NCBI RefSeq assembly: GCF_026072635.1
Contig: NZ_AP023081.1
Coordinates: 5,886,501 to 5,950,500 of the forward strand
Source: Pseudomonas solani
Lineage (GTDB): Bacteria > Pseudomonadota > Gammaproteobacteria > Pseudomonadales > Pseudomonadaceae
Length of the DNA: 64,000 nucleotides
Direction of reading: 5' to 3'
A program made the position numbers and the translations under genes. Shown here piece by piece: positions 33,241-42,149 of this stretch. Under the pieces are notes generated by a model. It saw only the letters and a program-made list of their open reading frames with translations, searched no databases and had not been told where the DNA came from. The number at the start of each line of letters is the position of its first letter. Within the stretch, counting starts at the first letter, position 1.

Positions 33241-34413
33241 TCAGACCATGCTCGGGTCGGGCTCCAGGCCCATCAGCTCGCGGCCGAGTATCTGCGCGCA
33301 GACGTCGTAGTCGGTGTACGCGTGGGCGCCGGTCATGTGCGAGTCGCGGAACAGCCGCTGCATCTCGTTGGCGTCGAACCAGGCGGTGCCGCCGGCAGCC
33401 TCGAACAGGCGGTCCACGGCCTGGATGCACATCTTCACCGCGTAGGCCTGGTTGGTGCGCCAGAAGGCCAGGGTCGGGCGATCCGGGTACTGGTGGCGCT
33501 CGGCGTGTTCGGCGTGCTCCTGCCAGGTCTTCTCCAGGAACGCACGGGCGGCGGCCACCTGGTGGGTGGATTCGGCCAGGCGCATCAAGGCCGGGGTGGC
33601 GGTGCCGACGCTGACGCCGGTGTAGGCACGCACGCGGTTCCTGGTCTTCTCGGCATAGGCCACCAGCATGCGCTCGGCGACACCCAGGCTGATGGCCGCG
33701 AAGCCACTGGCGAAGTACGGGCGGTACGGGGCGTAGAAGATTTTGCTGTCCGGGTACAGGCCGAAGCCGGCGGAGCGGCCTTCCATCATGTCCTTGGCCG
33801 CCTCGATGCGGTGATCGGGGATGAACACGTCCTTGAGGATCAGCGTCTTGGTGCCGCTGCTGCGCATGCCGGCGACGTACCAGTCGTCACGTATCTCGTA
33901 ATCCGCACGGGGCACCACGCCGAAGCAATAGACCGGCGGCTCGCCCTCGCCCGCCGGGCGGCGGAAGCCGACGATGGCCCATTCGGCGTGGTCGCAGCCG
34001 CTGCTCCAGCCCAGCTCACCGTTGAGGATGATGCCGCCCTCGACGTTCTCGGCCTTGCCGAAGGGCGCGATGCTGCTGCTCGCGGTGGCGTCGCGGTTCT
34101 CGCCCCATACCTCGTCCTGCAGGCGCTTGGAGAACATCGCCATCTGGTGGCTGTGGGTGCACAGCAAGCTGAAGGCCCAGGCGGTGCCGCCGCAGGCGCC
34201 TGCCAGGGCCACCACGCAGTCGGCGAACTCGGGCAGGGAGATTTCCAGGCCACCGTAGGCCTTGGGCTGGAAGGCGCGGTGCATGCCGATGCCCTTGAGC
34301 ATGGCGATGTTCTCGGCGGGCACCATGCGCTCCTGCTCCGCACGGGCGGCATTGGCGGCGATGGCAGGCAGGATGGCACGGAGGTCTTCGAGCAGAGGAT
34401 TTGGCTTTTTCAT
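33241..34413 (-). CDS. 4-hydroxyphenylacetate 3-hydroxylase, oxygenase component (C2 type)
   Basis: A 390-residue group D flavin monooxygenase with the acyl-CoA dehydrogenase fold. It would hydroxylate 4-HPA to 3,4-dihydroxyphenylacetate using reduced flavin from the C1 protein. Visible are FSLLCTHSHQMAMF (His87/His89) and LGWSSGCDHAEWAIVGFRR (Ser137/Ser138), which match the position of active-site His and Ser in the C2 family. The C-terminal DSHMTGAHAYTDYD block carries the second His region. It is unrelated to the E. coli HpaB type. Start ATG at 34413. A putative HpaR site lies at 34608-34627 upstream. Confidence 0.82.
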   Translation of the reverse strand: MKKPNPLLEDLRAILPAIAANAARAEQERMVPAENIAMLKGIGMHRAFQPKAYGGLEISLPEFADCVVALAGACGGTAWAFSLLCTHSHQMAMFSKRLQDEVWGENRDATASSSIAPFGKAENVEGGIILNGELGWSSGCDHAEWAIVGFRRPAGEGEPPVYCFGVVPRADYEIRDDWYVAGMRSSGTKTLILKDVFIPDHRIEAAKDMMEGRSAGFGLYPDSKIFYAPYRPYFASGFAAISLGVAERMLVAYAEKTRNRVRAYTGVSVGTATPALMRLAESTHQVAAARAFLEKTWQEHAEHAERHQYPDRPTLAFWRTNQAYAVKMCIQAVDRLFEAAGGTAWFDANEMQRLFRDSHMTGAHAYTDYDVCAQILGRELMGLEPDPSMV

Positions 34414-34607
34414 GTGGATACCCGGTCTATTTATTGTTAGTCGCCACCGGTTGGGCCGGCCCTCGCCGCGTGGGGCGAAGAGGCTGATTCCGGTAACCTG
34501 GGGCCCATTATGAAGATGTGAACGATGGCTAAAAATGCACGATCCGGATACTCGATTGCACTTTCCATGGCGAAAAAGCGTTCTCCGAAGAAATCCCCGG
34601 CGGGGAA

Positions 34608-34627
34608 CGATTAATGTGTTAACGATC
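34608..34627. promoter_or_regulatory. Putative HpaR operator, site 1
   Basis: CGATTAATGTGTTAACGATC; its complement contains CGTTAACACATTAAT, matching the shared 15-bp motif CGTTAAyrynyTAAy. It lies 64 bp before the 34691 MFS gene and 195 bp before the oxygenase gene. The rest of this divergent spacer (34414-34690) shows no gene. Confidence 0.55.
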
Positions 34628-34690
34628 CGCCTTTTCCTTTAGCATTCACCCCCGAGAAACCCGCCTCCAGCCCAGCCCGAAAGCCCGCCG

Positions 34691-35899
34691 ATGCCCCAAC
34701 TGCCCAACGCCCTGCGCGCCTTGCGCCATCGCAACTTCCGTCTGTATTTCACCGGTCATTGCATTTCCACCCTGGGCACCTGGATCCAGCAGGTGGCGCT
34801 GGCCTGGCTGGTCTACCGGCTCACCGGCTCCGCCGCGCTGCTCGGCATCACCACCTGCGTCGCCCTGCTGCCGCAATTGCTGGTCGGCCCCTTCGCCGGC
34901 GCCTGGATCGACCGCCACGACAAGCGCCGCCTGCTGATCGCCGTCGAGGGCCTGCTCGGCCTGCAGGCCCTGGCGCTGGCCGGGCTCACCGCCAGCGGCC
35001 TGATCACCCCGGCGCTGCTGGTGGCCATGGCCGCCCTGCTCGGCGTGCTCAACGCGGTGGACACGCCGCTGCGCCAATCGCTGCTGAGCCGGTTCGTCGA
35101 CGACAAGGCCGACCTGCCCAATGCCCTGGCCCTCAACGCCATGCTTTTCACCCTGTCGCGCTTCATCGGCCCGCCCCTGGCCGGCCTGCTGCTGGGGCTG
35201 GTTGGCGAGGCGGTGTGCTTCGCCCTCAACGCCGCCTCCTACCTGGCGCTGATGGCCGGGCTGCTGTGGGTGCGCATGGCGCCGACGCCACGGGCCACCG
35301 GCACCTTCCGCAATGTGTTCGGCGAGGGTCTGGACTACGCGCGCCGCGACCCGAAGATCCGCCTGATGATCCTCAGCGTGCTGGCCCTCAACCTCACCGC
35401 CTCCAGCTACGTGGTACTGCTGCCGGTGTTCGCCAAGGACATCTTCGGCGGCGACGCCACCACCCTCGGCTGGCTCTGGGGCGCAGCCGGGCTGGGTTCG
35501 CTGCTGTCGACCATCGTCCTGGCCAACCACGGCGGCGGCAGCGCCCTGTCGCGGCTGATCCTGCTCTCCTCCTGCGCCTGCGGCCTGGCCATGCTGGCCT
35601 TCGCCTGGAGCACCCAGCTGCCGTTGTCGCTGGCAGCCATGGCGGTGCTCGGCTTCGGCATCTCCTGCAGCAACGTCGGCACCAACATCATCCTGCAGAG
35701 CAGCGCACCGGAGGCCCTGCGCGGCCGCGTCGTGGCGCTCTACACCTCGACCCGCTTCGGCTTCGACGCCCTCGGCGGCCTCTGCGCCGGCCTGCTCGCC
35801 TCGCACCTCGGCGCCCCGCCGGTGCTGGCACTGGGGGGCGCGCTGTTGCTCGGCTACTGTCTGTGGCTGGCGAACCATCAGCGCCAGGTCGCGGCCTAG
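34691..35899 (+). CDS. MFS transporter (EntS/MFS_3-like)
   Basis: A 402-residue major facilitator with twelve likely membrane segments. It begins RALRHRNFRLYFTGHCISTL followed by GTWIQQVALAWLVY, the start typical of the MFS_3 (enterobactin exporter) group. DRHDKRRLL is the loop 2-3 motif. It is divergent from the hydroxylase operon and next to a putative HpaR site, so it may transport 4-HPA or a metabolite. Its last bases overlap the stop of the convergent Bcr/CflA gene by four. Confidence 0.82.
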   Translation: MPQLPNALRALRHRNFRLYFTGHCISTLGTWIQQVALAWLVYRLTGSAALLGITTCVALLPQLLVGPFAGAWIDRHDKRRLLIAVEGLLGLQALALAGLTASGLITPALLVAMAALLGVLNAVDTPLRQSLLSRFVDDKADLPNALALNAMLFTLSRFIGPPLAGLLLGLVGEAVCFALNAASYLALMAGLLWVRMAPTPRATGTFRNVFGEGLDYARRDPKIRLMILSVLALNLTASSYVVLLPVFAKDIFGGDATTLGWLWGAAGLGSLLSTIVLANHGGGSALSRLILLSSCACGLAMLAFAWSTQLPLSLAAMAVLGFGISCSNVGTNIILQSSAPEALRGRVVALYTSTRFGFDALGGLCAGLLASHLGAPPVLALGGALLLGYCLWLANHQRQVAA

Positions 35900-37083
35900 G
35901 CGACACCCCCCCCTCTGCGCCGGGCGAACAGCGCCGCCAGCAGGCAACAGGCGCCACAGCCGGCCATCACCAGCGCCATGGGCAGCGCCGTGCCGTCATG
36001 GAGGCCGCCCACCAGCGCGCTGGCCGCGGTGCCCAGGCCGAACTGGGTGGCCACCGCCAACCCCGCCGCCGCACCAGCACGTTCGGGAAACTCGGCGAGC
36101 AGCGAGGCCAGGCAGTTGGCCCCGAGCATGCCGGTGACGCTGACGTAGAGCGCCACGCACACCACGATCGCCACCAAGCCACCCAGCCCCAGGCCCACCA
36201 GCAGCGCCAGGGCCAGCCCCGCCGTGGCCGCCACCAGCGCACCGAGAAACAGCAGCCGGCGCGGCCCCAGGCGCCCGACCAGCCGCGCATTGAGCGTGGT
36301 CGCCAGGATGATCCCGGCGATATTCAGGCCGAACAGCCAGCCATAGCCCTGGGGCGAAACCCCGAAGTGGCCGATGTAGACGAAGGGTGAGGCGGTGATG
36401 AAGGCGAACATCCCGGCGAAGCCGCTGCCCATGCAGAAGATGTAGCCCAGCGCGCGGGGCCGTAGCGCCAGGTGCCCGTAGGCGAGGAAGGCCGCCCCCA
36501 GCGAGCGGCTGCGCGCCTGGGGTGGATGGCTCTCGGGCACCTTCAGCGCCACCAGGGCCAGGCACAGGCCGGAGAAGGCCATCAGCAGCAGGAACAGCGA
36601 GCGCCAGCCGGCGAGTAGCATCAGGTAGCCGCCCAGCAACGGCGCCACCAGGGTGGCGAACATGGTCACCAGGTGCATCAGCGACAGCACCCGGGCGGCG
36701 TCCCCCAGGGGAAACAGGTCGCGCACGATGGTCCGCGCCAGCACCGAGGCAGCCGCACCGCCCAGGGCCTGCAACAGGCGCCAGGCCAGCAGCTGCTCGA
36801 CCTCGGCGACCAGCGCACAACCCAGGCTGGCGACCAGGTACAGGGCGATGCCGCCCAGCAGCAAGGGCCGCCGGCCGAAGCGATCCGACAACGGCCCGTA
36901 GAGCAACATGCCGAGGCACAGCCCGGCGAGGAACAGGCCGATGCTCATCTGCACCTGCGCCTCCGAAGCCGCCAGGTCGCTGGCGATCAGCGGCAGGCTC
37001 GGCAGGTACATGTCGATGGACAGCGGCCCGAAGGCCACCAGGGCGGCGAGCAGCAGGATCAGGCGCTTGGGGTGGGCGATCAT
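35896..37083 (-). CDS. MFS transporter, Bcr/CflA drug-efflux subfamily
   Basis: A 395-residue 12-TM facilitator. FGPLSIDMYLPSLPLIASDL at the N-terminus and GPLSDRFGRRPLLLGG in loop 2-3 are signatures of the Bcr/CflA group. These proteins export drugs and small peptides by proton antiport. ATG at 37083 (MIAHPKRLILLLAAL). It follows the TRAP genes on the same strand but a terminator (37133-37156) separates them. Its role in 4-HPA metabolism is unproven. Confidence 0.88.
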   Translation of the reverse strand: MIAHPKRLILLLAALVAFGPLSIDMYLPSLPLIASDLAASEAQVQMSIGLFLAGLCLGMLLYGPLSDRFGRRPLLLGGIALYLVASLGCALVAEVEQLLAWRLLQALGGAAASVLARTIVRDLFPLGDAARVLSLMHLVTMFATLVAPLLGGYLMLLAGWRSLFLLLMAFSGLCLALVALKVPESHPPQARSRSLGAAFLAYGHLALRPRALGYIFCMGSGFAGMFAFITASPFVYIGHFGVSPQGYGWLFGLNIAGIILATTLNARLVGRLGPRRLLFLGALVAATAGLALALLVGLGLGGLVAIVVCVALYVSVTGMLGANCLASLLAEFPERAGAAAGLAVATQFGLGTAASALVGGLHDGTALPMALVMAGCGACCLLAALFARRRGGGVA

Positions 37084-37132
37084 GGGTGGGTTCCTGGGCG
37101 TTCGATGGACGAGAGGCCGGGTATGGCGGACG

Positions 37133-37156
37133 AAAAAAGGCCGCCCGCAGGCGGCC
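37133..37156 (-). terminator. Rho-independent terminator of the TRAP operon
   Basis: On the minus strand the stem GGCCGCC.../...GGCGGCC is followed by TTTTTT. It lies 19 bp after the stop of the large TRAP permease gene. Confidence 0.75.
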
Positions 37157-37174
37157 AGGTGCAGCGAGGGACGA

Positions 37175-38497
37175 TCAGAGGCTCAGCAGCCACAGGCTCA
37201 GGCTCGGGAAGGCCACCAGCAGCACGATGCGGGCGAGGTCCGAGCAGAGGAACGGCACGATGCCCTTGGCGGTCTCGCCGTAGGGCACGTTGCCGGCGGC
37301 CCGCTGGACGATGAACAGGTTCATCCCCAGAGGCGGGTGGATCAGGCCGATCTCCACCACCATCAAGGCGAGGATGCCGAACCAGATGGACTTGTCGGAG
37401 TCGCTCAGGCCGAAGAAATCCAGGCCCATGATCATCGGGTAGAAGATCGGGATGGTCAGCAGGATCATCGCCAGGGAATCCATCACACAGCCCAGCGCCA
37501 GGTAGAGGCCGAGGATGATCACCAGCACCAGCATCGGTGCCAGGCCGCTGCCGATCACCCAGGCGGCCAGCTCGCCGGGCATCTGGGTCAGCGCCAGGCC
37601 GGAGTTGAGCAGGTCGGCACCCAGCAGCACGAGGAAGATCATCGCCGAGGTTTCCGCCGTGCCCAGCAGGCTGGCGCGCATGCCCTTCCAGCGCATGCCG
37701 CCCTGGGTGAAGGCGAGGACGCCGCAGGCCGCCGCGCCGATGGAAGCCGCCTCGGTGGGGTTGGCCCAGCCACCGTAGATGCCGACGATCACCACCAGGA
37801 ACACCCCGACCACCGGCAGTACGTTGACCAGCGCCTTGCCCCGCTCGGCCAACGAGGCCTTGGGCGAGACGGTGGCCTGGGATTCGTCCCGCGACACCAT
37901 GATCCGCAGCACCAGCAGGTAGCCGATGATGGCGATCACCCCCGGCACCACGGCAGCGACGAACAGCTTGGCGATGGATTCCTGGGTCAGAACGGCATAG
38001 ATGATCAGCGGCACCGACGGCGGGATCAGGATGCCCAGGGTGCCCCCCGCAGCCACCGTGGCCGTGGCCAGGCGCCCGGAATAGTTGTGCCGGCGCAGCT
38101 CCGGCAGCGCCACGTGGCTCATGGTGGCCGCGGTGGCCAGGGAAGAGCCGCAGATGGCGCCGAAGCCCGCGCAGGCACCGATGGCGGACATGCCCATGCC
38201 ACCCTTCCAGTGGCCGATGAAGGCCGAGGCACAACGGAAGATCGAGCGCGACAGCCCGCCATGGGTGGCGAACTGGCCCATCATCACGAACAGCGGGATC
38301 ACCGCCAGGTCGTAGTTGGACAGGCGCGAATAGGCCAGGTCGTTGAGGGTGAACAGCAGGCTCGACAGGTCGCCGTCGTTGACCGCCCAGAAACACGCCG
38401 CGCCACCGACCAGCATGGTCAGGCCGATGTGCACCCGCAGCAGCAACATGCTCATGGTGATCGCCAGCGCGATCAGCCCCAGGGCCAGGCCGCTCAT
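37175..38497 (-). CDS. TRAP transporter large permease subunit (DctM type)
   Basis: A 440-residue inner-membrane protein with about twelve hydrophobic segments and the DctM blocks GFGAICGSSLATAATMSHVA, GTLGILIPPSVPLIIYAVLT and GANPTEAAS-type loop (GWANPTEAASIGA). It forms the Na+-driven channel with the small subunit. It overlaps the small-subunit gene by four bases (ATGA). A terminator follows. The operon promoter contains a putative HpaR site, so the cargo is likely an aromatic acid such as 4-HPA. Confidence 0.9.
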   Translation of the reverse strand: MSGLALGLIALAITMSMLLLRVHIGLTMLVGGAACFWAVNDGDLSSLLFTLNDLAYSRLSNYDLAVIPLFVMMGQFATHGGLSRSIFRCASAFIGHWKGGMGMSAIGACAGFGAICGSSLATAATMSHVALPELRRHNYSGRLATATVAAGGTLGILIPPSVPLIIYAVLTQESIAKLFVAAVVPGVIAIIGYLLVLRIMVSRDESQATVSPKASLAERGKALVNVLPVVGVFLVVIVGIYGGWANPTEAASIGAAACGVLAFTQGGMRWKGMRASLLGTAETSAMIFLVLLGADLLNSGLALTQMPGELAAWVIGSGLAPMLVLVIILGLYLALGCVMDSLAMILLTIPIFYPMIMGLDFFGLSDSDKSIWFGILALMVVEIGLIHPPLGMNLFIVQRAAGNVPYGETAKGIVPFLCSDLARIVLLVAFPSLSLWLLSL

Positions 38498-39027
38498 GCT
38501 TCACCTCCCGCACCGCGCAGCACCTGGGCGACCCGGGCCAGGGCACAGATGCCCAGCAGCACCAGGCTCGGCACGATCAGCGCCAGCGGAATCCACAACG
38601 GGATCGACAGCAGCGTGGTGGCATCGCCGAACTCGCGGTTGTCGAGCATCTGCAGACCGGTGCGCCAGGCCAGCAACCAGGCCACCGCGCAGCACAGCAG
38701 GTGGGCGAAGGCGTCCAGGCACAGGCGCACGCCGGCGGGCAGCCAGTTGGTCAGCGCATCCACGCGGATATGGGTGCCGCGCAGTTCGCACAGCGGCAGG
38801 AAGGCGGCGATGGCCACCGAGGCGCCCACTTCCATCAGCTCCATGTCGCCACGGATGGGCGTGGAGAACAGCTTGCGGCCGACGATGGACACCACCGACA
38901 TGCCGACCAGCGCCAGCAGGATGGCACCGCCGGCCAGGGCGAAGCCGTGGGTGACGCGCAACAGGGCCTGGCGTACCAGGCCCCCCTGCTCGCCGGCTTC
39001 GATATCGAAATGCAGCGACTCCTTCAT
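38494..39027 (-). CDS. TRAP transporter small permease subunit (DctQ type)
   Basis: A 177-residue membrane protein with four segments. It includes FALAGGAILLALVGMSVVSI, and ELMEVGASVAIAAFLPLCEL with TTLLSIPLWIPLALI, both typical of DctQ. It lies between the binding protein and the large subunit in one operon (4-bp overlap with the latter, 4-bp gap from the former). N-terminus ATG at 39027. Confidence 0.88.
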   Translation of the reverse strand: MKESLHFDIEAGEQGGLVRQALLRVTHGFALAGGAILLALVGMSVVSIVGRKLFSTPIRGDMELMEVGASVAIAAFLPLCELRGTHIRVDALTNWLPAGVRLCLDAFAHLLCCAVAWLLAWRTGLQMLDNREFGDATTLLSIPLWIPLALIVPSLVLLGICALARVAQVLRGAGGEA

Positions 39028-39031
39028 GGCC

Positions 39032-40051
39032 TCAGTGCCCCGAACCGGCCAGGGAGCGCACGGCCTCGACCAGCGCCTTGCCGTCCAGGCCCTTGCCGTC
39101 CGCCTCGCTGATCCAGTGCTGCACCGCGCTCTCGGACGCCTGGCGCATCTCGCCGTAGGCGGCCTGGTCCAGCACCACCAGGCCCTCGGCCGGGGTCGCG
39201 TCGTGGGCCTTGTCGGTGGCCACGTCCCAGGCGCTGGCGAAGCGTTCGGACAGCGCCTTGCCGCTGTTGCGCTCGATGATCGCCTGCAGGTCGGCCGGCA
39301 GGCTGTCGAACTTGCGCTGGTTCATCAGCAGGGTCAGCACCGTGTAGCCGAAGGCGGGCTGCCAGGCCGGCACGTCGCTGTGGTACTGGGTCACCTCGTC
39401 CAGCTTGGTCGCCGGCACCACCTCCCAGGCAGCCAGGGCGCCATCGACCACGCCCTTGGAGATCGCCTCGGTCATCTGCGCCGGCGGCATGCTCACCGGG
39501 GTCGCACCCAGGCTTTCCACGGTCTTCGCCGCGGTGCGGCTGGAGGCACGCAGCTTGAGGCCAGCGAGGTCGGCCAGGCTGCGCACCGGCTTGCCACGGG
39601 TGTGCAGGCTCATGCCGCCGTCACCGTGCACCACCAGCACCTTGTAGCCCTTGAAGTCGTCGCGGGCGTAGCGCTCGTAGAAGTCCCAGATGATCGCGTT
39701 GCCGGCCTTGCCGCCCATGGGCAGCACGAAGGGCAGCTCCAGCGCCTCGACACGGGGGAACTTGCCGGCGGAATAGGCCGGGGCCGTCCAGACGATATCG
39801 GCCACGCCGTTGCGCGCCATGTCCGCCAGCTTGGCCGGCGTGCCGCCCAGTTGCATCGAGGGGTAGAGCTGGCACTTCAGGCGGTCGGCCGACTCCTGGC
39901 GCAGCTGTTCGCACCAGGGCTCGATGATGTTCGCCTGGGCATTGGAGGTGGACGGCAGGAAGTGGGCGACCTTCAGGGTGATGGTTTCGGCCTGGGCCGA
40001 GGCGGCGCCGAACAGCGCCGCGCAGAGGGCGGGAATTGCGAGGGATTTCAT
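39032..40051 (-). CDS. TRAP transporter periplasmic solute-binding protein (DctP type)
   Basis: A 339-residue exported protein. The signal peptide MKSLAIPALCAALFGAASAQ is cut before AETITLKVAH. The mature part shows the DctP family opening HFLPSTSNAQANIIEPWCEQ and the ligand-carboxylate region around LAGLKLRASSRTAAK (conserved Arg). It captures an organic acid in the periplasm for the QM permease. It is the first gene of the TRAP operon, divergent from the OprD-like porin across a region with two putative HpaR sites. 4-HPA is the inferred ligand. Confidence 0.88.
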   Translation of the reverse strand: MKSLAIPALCAALFGAASAQAETITLKVAHFLPSTSNAQANIIEPWCEQLRQESADRLKCQLYPSMQLGGTPAKLADMARNGVADIVWTAPAYSAGKFPRVEALELPFVLPMGGKAGNAIIWDFYERYARDDFKGYKVLVVHGDGGMSLHTRGKPVRSLADLAGLKLRASSRTAAKTVESLGATPVSMPPAQMTEAISKGVVDGALAAWEVVPATKLDEVTQYHSDVPAWQPAFGYTVLTLLMNQRKFDSLPADLQAIIERNSGKALSERFASAWDVATDKAHDATPAEGLVVLDQAAYGEMRQASESAVQHWISEADGKGLDGKALVEAVRSLAGSGH

Positions 40052-40117
40052 GGCGATAGCTCCGTCTTGTTGTTGTAGCCATGCGTGTGGGCGCTGGCGG
40101 CATTGGGAAGCGAATTA

Positions 40118-40132
40118 CGTTAATACATTAAT
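40118..40132. promoter_or_regulatory. Putative HpaR operator, site 2
   Basis: CGTTAATACATTAAT, 66-80 bp upstream of the TRAP binding-protein gene. It matches the motif at 43678-43692 at all but one position. Confidence 0.6.
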
Positions 40133-40293
40133 TTTTATCGCTTGCCTGTCAACAGAAAGAAGCCGAAACCAGGGGCATACTAAAGGCTAAGGTTTTACTT
40201 TAAGAATTTTAAATCGTTATTTTTCATATATTTATGTAGATATATTCATGTCATATCTCATTAAAGGCCTGTCCAATCGCCACCCGGTCATAT

Positions 40294-40308
40294 TGTTAAT
40301 ATTTTAAT
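40294..40308. promoter_or_regulatory. Putative HpaR operator, site 3
   Basis: TGTTAATATTTTAAT, 83-97 bp upstream of the porin gene. The whole divergent spacer 40052-40390 is AT-rich and shows no gene. Confidence 0.5.
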
Positions 40309-40390
40309 TAATGACTAGATTGCGCGTGCCATCGCAGCGGCCAGACCGTGGCGATAGGCTTCCGACACACCTTTCCTAGAGACAAGAACA

Positions 40391-41647
40391 ATGACCAGGA
40401 AAATACGCTCCGCCCCCGTACTCACCTGCCTGCTGGCGAGCCTCGCCGGCACCGCCCACGCGGACCTCGTCAAGGACAGCAAGGCCAGCATCGAAGCGCG
40501 CAACATGTACATGAACCGCGACTTCCGCCAGAGCGGCGCCGCCCAGGCCAAGGCCGAGGAATGGGCCCAGGGCTTCACCGCGCGCTTCGAGTCCGGCTTC
40601 ACCGAAGGCACCATTGGTGTCGGCCTGGACGCCATCGGCCAGGTGGCGATCAAGCTCGACTCGAGCCGCGACCGTCGCGGCACCGGCCTGCTGGCCTATG
40701 GCGCCCAGAGCCTGGAGCCGGAGGACAACTACAGCGAGCTGGGGCTGACCGCCAAGCTGCGCGCCTCGAAGAGCGTGCTGCGCATCGGCACCCTGCAGCC
40801 GCAGCTGCCGGTGGCGGCGTACAACGACGTGCGCCTGCTCTCCTCCACCTACGCCGGCGGCCTGCTCACCTCCCAGGAAGTGGACGGCCTGACCCTCAAC
40901 CTGGGGCGGCTGGAGAAGATCAACCTGCGGGATTCGTCGAGCAACGACGAGATGAACTACGGCGGCGTGGAAAGCGCGCACCTGGACCTGCTCGGCGGCA
41001 GCTACGCCCTCAACCCGGCGCTGACCCTGAGCTACTACCACGCACAGATGCAGGACATCTATCGCCAGCACTACCTCGGCCTGGTGCACAACGCCACCCT
41101 CGGCGAGGGCGTCACCCTGAAGACCGACCTGCGCTACTTCGACACCGGCGAGGACGGCGAGCACCGCTACCGCAGCGCCGCGCGGGTGGACGGCGGGCGC
41201 ATCGACAACCGCTTCTTCAACGGCATGGTCACCCTCGGCATGGGCGCCCACAAATTCGGCCTCGGCTACCAGAACCTCTCCGGCGACGGTGACTTCGCCT
41301 ACCCGGGCCTGGACCCCTACTCGGTGAACCTGGTGACCTTCAACGTCTTCACCAAGGCCGAGACCGATGCCTGGCAGGCGCGCTACGACTTCGACTTCGT
41401 CGCCCTCGGCGTGCCCGGCCTGACCTTCATGACCCGCTACGTCAGCGGCAAGCACGTGCAGACCGCCACCGTGCAGGACGGCCGCGAATGGGAGCGCGAC
41501 ACCGACCTGGTCTACACCTTCCAGGACGGCTCGCTCAAAGGCCTCAACATCCGCCTGCGCAACGCCACCTTCCGCTCCGGCGACGGCCTGCGCACCGATG
41601 TCGACGAAAACCGCCTGATCATCGGCTACACCCTGCCGCTGTTCTGA
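40391..41647 (+). CDS. OprD-family outer-membrane porin
   Basis: A 418-residue outer-membrane channel. The signal peptide (MTRKIRSAPVLTCLLASLAG) is cut after AHA. The mature part has the OprD/Occ opening with SIEARNMYMNRDFR and alternating beta strands, and ends YTLPLF with a C-terminal Phe as needed for BAM insertion. OprD-family channels take up small carboxylates and amino acids. Its place opposite the TRAP operon, with HpaR-like sites between, points to 4-HPA or related aromatic acids. Confidence 0.88.
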   Translation: MTRKIRSAPVLTCLLASLAGTAHADLVKDSKASIEARNMYMNRDFRQSGAAQAKAEEWAQGFTARFESGFTEGTIGVGLDAIGQVAIKLDSSRDRRGTGLLAYGAQSLEPEDNYSELGLTAKLRASKSVLRIGTLQPQLPVAAYNDVRLLSSTYAGGLLTSQEVDGLTLNLGRLEKINLRDSSSNDEMNYGGVESAHLDLLGGSYALNPALTLSYYHAQMQDIYRQHYLGLVHNATLGEGVTLKTDLRYFDTGEDGEHRYRSAARVDGGRIDNRFFNGMVTLGMGAHKFGLGYQNLSGDGDFAYPGLDPYSVNLVTFNVFTKAETDAWQARYDFDFVALGVPGLTFMTRYVSGKHVQTATVQDGREWERDTDLVYTFQDGSLKGLNIRLRNATFRSGDGLRTDVDENRLIIGYTLPLF

Positions 41648-42149
41648 TTGCCCCGCGGGGGATTGCGGCACAGCGCACGCGGGTGGACCCCGCTTCACCG
41701 GTCCACCTTTCGTGCTCGGGGCCCGGAGCCGTGCCGTAGGTTGGCGCCGAGCGCAGCGAGGCCCAACGCAGCGATGTTCGGCCTGGCAACGTTGGGCTTC
41801 GTACCTCAGCCCAACCTACAAGAGCTCCGGATTTTCATGCGATTCCGCTGGTGATTGCTCCCGTGGGAGCGGATTCATCCGCGAAGCAATGTGCAAGGAT
41901 TTCCCGGACTGAAGCCCGGGCTACGGTGCTGTGCGTAGGGCCGGTTCACTCGCGAAGCGATACATCACAAGCGCTTCGCGAGCAGAGCTCGCTCCTACAA
42001 GACCCATGCCCGGCGCACGCCCCGTGGGAGCGGATTCATCCGCGAAGCTCTGTGCCACGGCTCCCCGGGCTGAAGCCCGGGCTACGGTGCCCCATGCTCC
42101 ATGCCTCTTGTAGCCTGGGCTTCAGCCCAGGAACGAAGCCCGCACAAAC
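41648..42149. repeat. Dense cluster of REP-like repeats
   Basis: About 500 gene-free bases packed with genus-type repeats. GTAGGTTGG.../...CCAACCTAC (about 41738-41820) forms a large inverted repeat. The GGGAGCGGATTCATCCGCGA type appears twice (about 41867 and 42027), CGAGCAGAGCTCGCTC once (about 41978), and the CCCGGGCT palindrome at 41902-41922, 42064-42083 and 42111-42132. It lies between the convergent porin and hpaA genes and may act as their terminator. Confidence 0.7.

Noticed and set aside
36908..40078. Very long open frame (over 1000 codons) on the + strand across the TRAP genes
   Set aside because: It is the shadow of high third-position G+C; the translation is Gln/His/Arg-rich low-complexity and the minus-strand genes are clear.
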